Source: an uncultured Lachnospiraceae bacterium (GTDB lineage Bacteria > Bacillota > Clostridia > Lachnospirales > Lachnospiraceae). Taken from it: DNA of 5,105 nt. The translations under genes and the position numbers were made by a program. The notes beneath the pieces are model-generated. The model saw only the letters and a list, made by a program, of their open reading frames with translations. It made no database searches and was not told the DNA's origin. Position 1 is the stretch's first letter; every line of letters begins with the position of its first letter. The stretch lies in assembly GCA_905233835.1 (NCBI GenBank), contig CAJOGB010000083.1, positions 1-5,105 on the forward strand. Direction: 5' to 3'. Positions 1-4,378 of the stretch are shown piece after piece.

Positions 1-1
1 G

Positions 2-292
2 GAAGTTGCTAAGGAAGAGGAAGTTAAAGTTGAAGTTAACGAAGAAGCTTTAGCTGCCGCAAAGAGCAAGCAAACTTTTGGTGCCTATGATTATGCAGAG
101 CAGTATCGTCCGACAGAGACTTTTGAAGTTAACTCCAAGGAAAGCGATCTTCGCTCATTGGATGTGGAAAAAGCCATTTCCGACATGAGAAAGGATCAGG
201 CAATCCAGCAGTACCAGTTCTTCGTAGGTGAGAAAAACGCTACTGTTGCAGAGACACAGCCGGTTCGTGGAAGCGAAGATTTCGCATTATAG
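2..292 (+). CDS. C-terminal part of an acidic protein of unknown function (5' end outside window)
   Basis: Frame 2 is open from the left edge to a TAG at 290-292 and gives 96 residues with no start codon needed inside the window, so this is the 3' end of a longer gene. The visible part begins with a low-complexity stretch rich in Glu, Val and Lys (first 17 residues). A Tyr/Gln/Glu-rich segment follows, then a likely helix containing DMRKDQAIQQYQFFVG, and the protein ends in SEDFAL. There is no hydrophobic segment, so the visible part looks soluble. Codons are strongly biased (GTT for Val, GAA for Glu, AAC for Asn), much as in efp downstream, which suggests high expression. A terminator follows 12 bases after the stop, so this is the last gene of its transcript. 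I do not recognise the family. Coding status is well supported by the codon bias and the terminator. Confidence 0.8.
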   Translation, partial: EVAKEEEVKVEVNEEALAAAKSKQTFGAYDYAEQYRPTETFEVNSKESDLRSLDVEKAISDMRKDQAIQQYQFFVGEKNATVAETQPVRGSEDFAL

Positions 293-304
293 TTTAAGAT
301 TTTT

Positions 305-335
305 AAAGCAGTTCCGATTTGGAGCTGCTTTTTTT
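305..335 (+). terminator. Intrinsic terminator after the left-edge gene
   Basis: An 11-bp stem (305-315 pairing with 321-331, one G-U pair) has a 5-base GATTT loop and overlaps a run of seven T at 329-335. This is a standard rho-independent terminator and separates the left-edge gene from yqeG. Confidence 0.93.
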
Positions 336-374
336 ATGTTTGAATACTTTTCGGTAGTCGATTCCTAAAATATC

Positions 375-383
375 TGCTATAAT
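375..383 (+). promoter_or_regulatory. Extended -10 promoter of the yqeG transcript
   Basis: TGCTATAAT combines a perfect -10 hexamer (378-383) with a TGn extension (375-377). At 17-bp spacing the -35 position (355-360, TAGTCG) matches the consensus poorly, as is common for extended -10 promoters. It lies downstream of the terminator at 305-335. Transcription would begin around 390, giving a leader of under 20 bases that includes the yqeG ribosome binding site GAGGAAG (396-402). Confidence 0.75.
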
Positions 384-407
384 CTCACGTGTTGTGAGGA
401 AGACAAA

Positions 408-953
408 ATGAAGCATTATTTTTATCCGGATGACTATATCGAATCGGTTTATCGGGTGGATTTTCAAAAACTGTATAACGAGGGCTACCGTGGGGTAATC
501 TTTGATACGGATAACACCTTAGTGCCCCATAACGCACCGGCGGATGACAGAGCAAAGGCTTTTTTTAAGGAATTATCCGAGATCAGATTCCATACCCTTT
601 TACTTTCCAATAATAAGGAACCCAGGGTAAAAAGCTTTAAGGAAGATGCCGGCGTGGAGTTTTACATCTTTAAGGCCAATAAGCCTTCTGTAAAAGGCTA
701 TGAAAAAGCCATGGAAATGATGGAAACCGATCGACAGTCCACGCTTTTTGTGGGAGATCAGATTTTTACGGATATTTGGGGAGCCAATCGCACGGGAATT
801 CGAACCGTGATGGTAAAGCCCATTTTAAAGTGGAAAGAAGAAATCCAGATTATTATTAAACGCTTTGCGGAAGCCGTGATTTTAGCGGGCTACGCTATTT
901 ATAAAGCATTTGGCGGAGAAGTAAAAAAGGTTCCGCTAAAAACTGAAGAATAG
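408..953 (+). CDS. yqeG: YqeG-family HAD-IIIA phosphatase
   Basis: The 181-residue protein is a cytoplasmic HAD-superfamily hydrolase of the YqeG type, about the usual length for this family. HAD motif I is FDTDNTL, with the nucleophile Asp33 and the acid/base Asp35. Motif II is Ser67 in LLLSNN, motif III is Lys92 in ANKPS, and motif IV is GDQIFTD with Asp117 and Asp122 for Mg2+. All catalytic residues are present, so it should be an active phosphatase. The family's physiological substrate is not settled to my knowledge. The short gap between motifs II and IV, without a cap insertion, fits subclass III. The C-terminal 35 residues form a basic, partly hydrophobic helix and tail. The start is set by GAGGAAG at 396-402, 5 bases before the ATG. 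rpiB follows after 14 bases, so the two are very likely co-transcribed. Confidence 0.93.
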   Translation: MKHYFYPDDYIESVYRVDFQKLYNEGYRGVIFDTDNTLVPHNAPADDRAKAFFKELSEIRFHTLLLSNNKEPRVKSFKEDAGVEFYIFKANKPSVKGYEKAMEMMETDRQSTLFVGDQIFTDIWGANRTGIRTVMVKPILKWKEEIQIIIKRFAEAVILAGYAIYKAFGGEVKKVPLKTEE

Positions 954-967
954 AAAAGAGGATATTC

Positions 968-1417
968 ATGAAGATTGCTATCGCAAACGATCATGCAGCC
1001 ATCGAATTAAAACAGGTGGTAAAGAAATATTTAGAGGAAAAGGGTCACAGCGTTGATGACTTCGGCGCCGACAAAAACGAAGGCATCAGCTACACCGTAT
1101 ACGGTGAAACCGTAGGCGAAAAGGTGGCAGCCGGCGAGTATGATTTCGGTGTTTTAATCTGCGGAACCGGTGTAGGAATCTCCATCGCAGCCAATAAGGT
1201 GCCGGGGGTTCGTGCAGGAGTTTGCTCCGAGCCTACCACAGCTCGTCTTGTAAAAGAACATAACAATGCAAACATCATCGCCTTCGGTGCAAGAATCGTG
1301 GGAGAAGAAGTGGCAAAGAGCATTTTGGACGCATACATGGAAGCGGAATTTCAGGGTGGAAGACACGCAGAACGCGTAAATATGCTTACGGATATAGAGA
1401 AAAAATATTCCAAGTAA
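968..1417 (+). CDS. rpiB: RpiB/LacAB-family sugar-phosphate isomerase, probably ribose-5-phosphate isomerase B
   Basis: The 149-residue protein matches the RpiB family in length and layout. RpiB interconverts ribose 5-phosphate and ribulose 5-phosphate in the cytoplasmic pentose phosphate pathway. Visible family residues are Asp8-His9 in NDHA, the catalytic Cys65 in LICGTGVGISIAANK, and His98 in KEHNNAN for ring opening. Phosphate-binding Arg candidates are Arg109, and Arg132 and Arg136 in GGRHAERV. The usual DYP motif after the first strand-helix unit reads Ser41-Tyr42-Thr43, an unusual change that leaves the Tyr intact. Relatives act on allose 6-phosphate or galactose 6-phosphate, so substrate is inferred. 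AGAGGA at 957-962 lies 5 bases before the ATG. The gene follows yqeG after 14 bases, and no convincing terminator separates it from efp. Confidence 0.93.
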   Translation: MKIAIANDHAAIELKQVVKKYLEEKGHSVDDFGADKNEGISYTVYGETVGEKVAAGEYDFGVLICGTGVGISIAANKVPGVRAGVCSEPTTARLVKEHNNANIIAFGARIVGEEVAKSILDAYMEAEFQGGRHAERVNMLTDIEKKYSK

Positions 1418-1433
1418 GAGGAATGCCATAGAT

Positions 1434-1462
1434 TTGCATTTTCCCTGATTTTCGTGTAAAAT
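1434..1462 (+). promoter_or_regulatory. Probable sigma-A-type promoter of efp
   Basis: TTGCAT (1434-1439, three of six to TTGACA) and TAAAAT (1457-1462, five of six to TATAAT) are separated by exactly 17 bp in the 83-base gap between rpiB and efp. This would let efp be transcribed separately from yqeG-rpiB, with a leader of about 30 bases carrying the AGGAGGA at 1486-1492. Called from sequence match and spacing only. Confidence 0.5.
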
Positions 1463-1485
1463 GTTAAAAGTTATTTTGTTTATTT

Positions 1486-1492
1486 AGGAGGA
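1486..1492 (+). promoter_or_regulatory. Strong ribosome binding site of efp
   Basis: AGGAGGA lies 8 bases before the efp ATG. It is the best Shine-Dalgarno match in the window, which fits the high demand for elongation factor P. Confidence 0.9.
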
Positions 1493-1500
1493 ACTATAAG

Positions 1501-2058
1501 ATGATAGTAGCCGGAGATTTTAAGAACGGTGTTACCATTGAATACGACGGAAAGGTTTGCCAGATCGTAGAATTCCAGCACGTTAAACCTGGAAAGGGCG
1601 CAGCTTTCGTTCGTACAAAATTAAAAGATATCGTTAACGGTGGTGTTGTAGAAACTTCTTTCAGACCGACTGAGAAGTTCCCACTTGCACACATTGAGCG
1701 TAAGGATATGCAGTATCTTTACAACGATGGCGATCTTTTCAATTTCATGGATGTTGAGACTTATGATCAGATCGCATTATCACAGGATGACATCGGTGAT
1801 TCCTTAAAATTCGTTAAGGAAAACGAAATGGTTAAGGTTTGCTCACATAAGGGTAAAGTATTCGCAGTTGAGCCGCCACTTTTCGTTGAATTACAGATTA
1901 CCGATACCGAGCCGGGATTCAAGGGCGATACAGCTACAGGTGCTACAAAGCCTGCTACTGTTGAAACAGGTGCTGTTGTTCAGGTTCCTTTATTTGTAAA
2001 TCAGGACGATGTAATTAAGATTGATACCAGAACAGGTGAGTACTTATCTCGAGTTTAA
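1501..2058 (+). CDS. efp: Translation elongation factor P
   Basis: EF-P binds stalled ribosomes between the P and E sites and promotes peptide-bond formation at polyproline stretches. The 185-residue length is typical. Three beta-barrel domains are recognisable: a KOW-like N domain (about 1-65), an OB domain (about 66-128), and a C-terminal OB domain (about 129-185) with the family signature around GFKGDTATGATKPA. The tip loop reads VKPGKGAAF, with Lys32 (codon 1594-1596) at the position that is post-translationally modified in many bacteria. The loop matches that of Bacillus subtilis, where this lysine carries 5-aminopentanol, but the modification here is only inferred. The gene has a strong RBS, biased codons (GTT, GCT, AAG) and tandem in-frame stops TAA TAG (2056-2061). 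The next gene begins 16 bases after the TAA. Confidence 0.98.
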   Translation: MIVAGDFKNGVTIEYDGKVCQIVEFQHVKPGKGAAFVRTKLKDIVNGGVVETSFRPTEKFPLAHIERKDMQYLYNDGDLFNFMDVETYDQIALSQDDIGDSLKFVKENEMVKVCSHKGKVFAVEPPLFVELQITDTEPGFKGDTATGATKPATVETGAVVQVPLFVNQDDVIKIDTRTGEYLSRV

Positions 2059-2059
2059 T

Positions 2060-2065
2060 AGAGGT
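2060..2065 (+). promoter_or_regulatory. Ribosome binding site fixing the start of the 70-residue ORF
   Basis: AGAGGT lies 9 bases before the ATG at 2075. This supports the ATG start over the upstream in-frame TTG at 2021, which would overlap the end of efp and lacks an obvious Shine-Dalgarno sequence. Confidence 0.7.
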
Positions 2066-2074
2066 AAAGATTAC

Positions 2075-2287
2075 ATGGATTATAAGAACATACCTTTATC
2101 TGAGATTTTACGGGACAGAGATATATTCGTTATCTTTGATGAGGAATTTCAAAAAGATACATGGTTGGATGTAACGGCCCTTCAGGGTTCCGAATCCACC
2201 ATTGAAGATCTTCATTCCGATAAAACCGTTCCGGAAAATGTTTTGGAACGCATTGAAAAAAGAATTGAGGAAAGTTTAAATCTGTAA
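2075..2287 (+). CDS. Small acidic protein of unknown function encoded directly after efp
   Basis: This 70-residue ORF starts at the ATG at 2075; an in-frame TTG at 2021 would add 18 residues but would overlap efp and lacks an RBS. The protein is acidic and soluble-looking, with no membrane segment or signal peptide. It has an N-terminal LSEILRDRDIFVIFDEEF segment, a central TWLDVTAL motif, and a C-terminal helix (ENVLERIEKRIEESLNL) rich in Glu and Arg. The spacing after efp and the shared terminator at 2293-2326 show that it is co-transcribed with efp, so it may be made in similar conditions, but there is no evidence that it acts in translation. I do not recognise the family. The RBS, codon use and position between a gene and a terminator make it very probably real. 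Confidence 0.8.
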   Translation: MDYKNIPLSEILRDRDIFVIFDEEFQKDTWLDVTALQGSESTIEDLHSDKTVPENVLERIEKRIEESLNL

Positions 2288-2292
2288 CTAAG

Positions 2293-2326
2293 AAGTCATC
2301 GGCAGGATTTGCCGATGGCTTTTTTT
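2293..2326 (+). terminator. Strong intrinsic terminator after the efp unit
   Basis: A 12-bp stem (2293-2304 pairing with 2310-2321, one G-U pair, GC-rich in the middle: ATCGGCA/TGCCGAT) has a 5-base GGATT loop and overlaps seven T at 2320-2326. It begins 5 bases after the stop codon of the 70-residue ORF and ends the yqeG-rpiB-efp run. Confidence 0.95.
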
Positions 2327-2335
2327 ATTTTCCTT

Positions 2336-2353
2336 TGCTATAATTCATATAAT
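2336..2353 (+). promoter_or_regulatory. Promoter region of proA with two TATAAT boxes
   Basis: TGCTATAAT (2336-2344) is an extended -10 identical to the one before yqeG. A second perfect TATAAT lies at 2348-2353, 9 bp further on. Neither has a good -35: the 17-bp position for the first (2316-2321, TGGCTT) falls inside the 3' arm of the preceding terminator. The first box, with its TGn, is the stronger candidate. Starts would fall near 2351 or 2360, about 20-30 bases before proA. Confidence 0.65.
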
Positions 2354-2381
2354 TTAAAGGAAAAAGAAAGAAGATTATTAC

Positions 2382-3659
2382 ATGGACATGAAAGAAAAAG
2401 TACACAAAATGAAGATGGCCTCGCCGAAGATGGCGGCGACCATCGGTGAGGTAAGAAACCGGGCGCTTTCAAACATCGCGGATGCGCTTTTAGAAAAGAA
2501 GGAAGAAATCTTTTCGGCTAATGCAAAGGATATGGCTGCCGCAAAGGAAAACGGCATATCGGAATCCGTTTTAAAGCGTCTAAAGTTTGACGAGGGAAAA
2601 CTTTCCTCCTGTGTGGAAGGTCTTCATCAGTTAATGGGTCTTAACGATCCTGTGGGAAAGAAGCAGTTTGTAAGACAGTTGGATGAGGGTCTTATCTTAC
2701 ATCGGGTGTCTTGCCCCATCGGTGTCATCGGTGTGATTTTCGAAGCCCGTCCGGATGCGCTGGTGCAGATTTCCTCTCTTTGCATTAAAAGCGGAAACTG
2801 CGCGGTATTAAAGGGCGGAAAAGAAACGGCGGAAACCAATCGCGTGCTCTTTTCTGTCGTAAAGGATGCAGCGGTAGCTGCGGGAATTCCTGAGGAGGCC
2901 TTTTTGCAGGCAGAGGCTCACAGTGAAATCGATGAGCTTTTAACCTGTGATAAGGATGTGGATTTGCTGATTCCAAGAGGCTCTAATGCCTTTGTGTCCT
3001 ACATCATGAACCATACAAAGATTCCTGTCATGGGACATGCGGACGGCGTTTGTCATACCTATGTGGATAAGGACTGCGATGTGAAAAAAGCGATCCCTAT
3101 TGTGCTGGACGCAAAGACTCAGTACAGCGCAGCATGTAATGCCACAGAAACTCTTCTTGTGCATCGGGATATCGCGGATGCATTCTTACCGGAGATGGCA
3201 AATGCATTATCCGAAGCAAAGGTAAAAGTCCATGGAGACGAAGAAGTATCTCATGTGATAACCGCAGAGCCTTTGACGGAGGATGGGTATAAAAAAGAAT
3301 ATCTGGATATGGAACTTTCCGTAAAAATCGTAGATGATATGGATGAAGCCATCGATCACATCAATACCTTTGGATCTCACCATACGGATGCGATTTTAAC
3401 GGAGAATAACGAAGCTGCGGAATACTTTATGCAGATGGTGGATTCCGCAGGAGTATATCAAAATGCTTCTACCCGTTTTGCAGACGGATTTCGTTACGGA
3501 TTCGGTGCGGAAGTGGGGATTTCCACAGGAAAGATTCATGCCAGAGGTCCCGTGGGCTTAGAGGGACTCATGACCTATAAATACAAACTTTACGGTAGCG
3601 GACAAATCGTAGGGGATTATGCTTCCGGTGAAAAATCATTTCATTTCAAAGATCTATGA
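2382..3659 (+). CDS. proA: Glutamate-5-semialdehyde dehydrogenase (gamma-glutamyl phosphate reductase)
   Basis: ProA reduces gamma-glutamyl phosphate with NADPH to glutamate 5-semialdehyde, the second step of proline synthesis in the cytoplasm. The 425 residues match the usual length (about 415-430). The aldehyde-dehydrogenase fold is evident: a cofactor-binding half with IFEARPDALVQ and SGNCAVLKGGKET (about 119-149), the catalytic Cys252 in SAACNATETLLVH, and a C-terminal signature STRFADGF...GAEVGIST.KIHARGPVGL (about 363-392). Segments such as IPRGSN (197-202) and HADGVCH (219-225) resemble the reductase domain of plant and animal P5C synthase more than E. coli ProA. No proB is present in the window; the right flank gene is a kinase overlapping by 4 bp. 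The RBS is weak (GAAAGAAGA, 2366-2374). An in-frame ATG at 2388 is an alternative start two residues in. Confidence 0.97.
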   Translation: MDMKEKVHKMKMASPKMAATIGEVRNRALSNIADALLEKKEEIFSANAKDMAAAKENGISESVLKRLKFDEGKLSSCVEGLHQLMGLNDPVGKKQFVRQLDEGLILHRVSCPIGVIGVIFEARPDALVQISSLCIKSGNCAVLKGGKETAETNRVLFSVVKDAAVAAGIPEEAFLQAEAHSEIDELLTCDKDVDLLIPRGSNAFVSYIMNHTKIPVMGHADGVCHTYVDKDCDVKKAIPIVLDAKTQYSAACNATETLLVHRDIADAFLPEMANALSEAKVKVHGDEEVSHVITAEPLTEDGYKKEYLDMELSVKIVDDMDEAIDHINTFGSHHTDAILTENNEAAEYFMQMVDSAGVYQNASTRFADGFRYGFGAEVGISTGKIHARGPVGLEGLMTYKYKLYGSGQIVGDYASGEKSFHFKDL

Positions 3660-4339
3660 AAAGTGAAGTCTTTACACAAAAGATTCGTCTTTCCGGCGAA
3701 GAGAAAATCATTGTAAAAATAAAAGAACATGAAGATGAAGTGTCGGATGCTTTAAAGGATGTCCGACACTTCGCTTTAGCGGAGATTTATGGCGTGGAGC
3801 GTCGCGACGGAAAAACCTTCGTGGAAGAGGAGTTTGTCTATGGCATCAGCTTAGACGGCGTCCTTCGGGGGAAGGGTCTGCCCATTGGTTGGAGTGAGGA
3901 GTTTTCCGTGGAAGAAATCGCAGGAATCGGTGTGCAACTTTGCAAAGGAGTTCGTGTGCTTCACGGCTTAAAACAGCCGATTTTACACGGCGACATCAAG
4001 CCGGAAAACGTAATTTTACAGAAACGAAATCCCATTTCCGTAAAACTTATTGACTGTGACGACGGCTTCTTCTGGCGCCCCAACACCTGCTATCCTACGA
4101 TGAAAGGCACTCCGGGCTTCTGCGCCCCGGAGCAAACCACCGCCGGCGTATGCGACTACACCGTCGACGTCTACGGAGTGGGCCGCACCCTGGACTTCCT
4201 GTTGCTGGGCAGCCCTACCACGATGGGCAGAAAGAGAAAAATGCTGAGTAGCATCATTAAGAAGGCAACCAACGAGAGCCCAAAAGAAAGATACATAACA
4301 ATAAGGGAACTAGAAGACGAACTAAAAACAGTATTGTAG
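3656..4339 (+). CDS. Small Ser/Thr protein kinase-like protein with reduced N-lobe, overlapping proA
   Basis: This 227-residue protein has a eukaryotic-type protein kinase fold. Visible motifs are a possible VAIK lysine in IIVKIK (Lys21 or Lys23), a hinge-like VEEEFVYGISL (56-66), the catalytic loop HGDIKPENV (Asp113, Lys115, Asn118), an altered DFG as Asp133-Cys134-Asp135, the P+1/APE segment GTPGFCAPE (151-159), DVYGVG (171-176), and a subdomain XI Arg212 in PKERY. The N-lobe is short, with no GxGxxG loop; the alpha-C glutamate is uncertain. The metal-binding Asp and Asn remain, so activity is possible but unproven. There is no membrane segment, PASTA or other sensor domain, so it is cytoplasmic. 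Its ATG overlaps the proA stop (ATGA, 3656-3659) without a visible RBS, suggesting translational coupling. Targets are unknown. Codon use changes sharply within the gene (see findings). Confidence 0.85.
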   Translation: MKSEVFTQKIRLSGEEKIIVKIKEHEDEVSDALKDVRHFALAEIYGVERRDGKTFVEEEFVYGISLDGVLRGKGLPIGWSEEFSVEEIAGIGVQLCKGVRVLHGLKQPILHGDIKPENVILQKRNPISVKLIDCDDGFFWRPNTCYPTMKGTPGFCAPEQTTAGVCDYTVDVYGVGRTLDFLLLGSPTTMGRKRKMLSSIIKKATNESPKERYITIRELEDELKTVL

Positions 4340-4345
4340 ATTAAG

Positions 4346-4368
4346 AAAAAATCGTATTACGATTTTTC
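4346..4368. terminator. Bidirectional terminator between the kinase and CLC genes
   Basis: AAAAATCGT (4347-4355) pairs with ACGATTTTT (4359-4367) around an ATT loop, a 9-bp stem with A-tracts on one side and T-tracts on the other. It can terminate on both strands. It lies 6 bases after the kinase stop and about 10 bases past the stop of the convergent CLC gene. The stem is AT-rich, so its strength is uncertain. Confidence 0.75.
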
Positions 4369-4378
4369 CGTTTACATA

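Noticed and set aside
384..398. CTCAC/GTGAG inverted repeat overlapping the yqeG ribosome binding site, as a possible RNA switch
   Set aside because: With the -10 box at 378-383, transcription should start near 390, so the left arm would not be in the RNA. A 5-bp repeat is easily due to chance; an operator role is possible but unsupported.
1090..1429. Minus-strand ORFs opposite rpiB (1090-1338 and 1154-1429)
   Set aside because: They lie antisense to a clear rpiB gene, have no family resemblance or RBS, and look like frame shadows.
1422..1440. AATGC/GCATT hairpin after rpiB as a terminator
   Set aside because: The stem is only 5 bp and AT-rich, with a 9-base loop and no proper T-tract. It also overlaps the likely -35 of the efp promoter.
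2021..2074. Upstream TTG start for the 70-residue ORF
   Set aside because: It would overlap the end of efp, lacks a Shine-Dalgarno sequence, and the extra residues simply read the efp C-terminus in another frame. The ATG at 2075 has AGAGGT at a good distance.
2627..3164. Minus-strand ORFs opposite proA (2627-2839, 2785-2976, 2940-3164)
   Set aside because: They overlap a fully conserved ProA coding region, have odd composition (rich in Pro, Arg, His and Phe) and no initiation signals.
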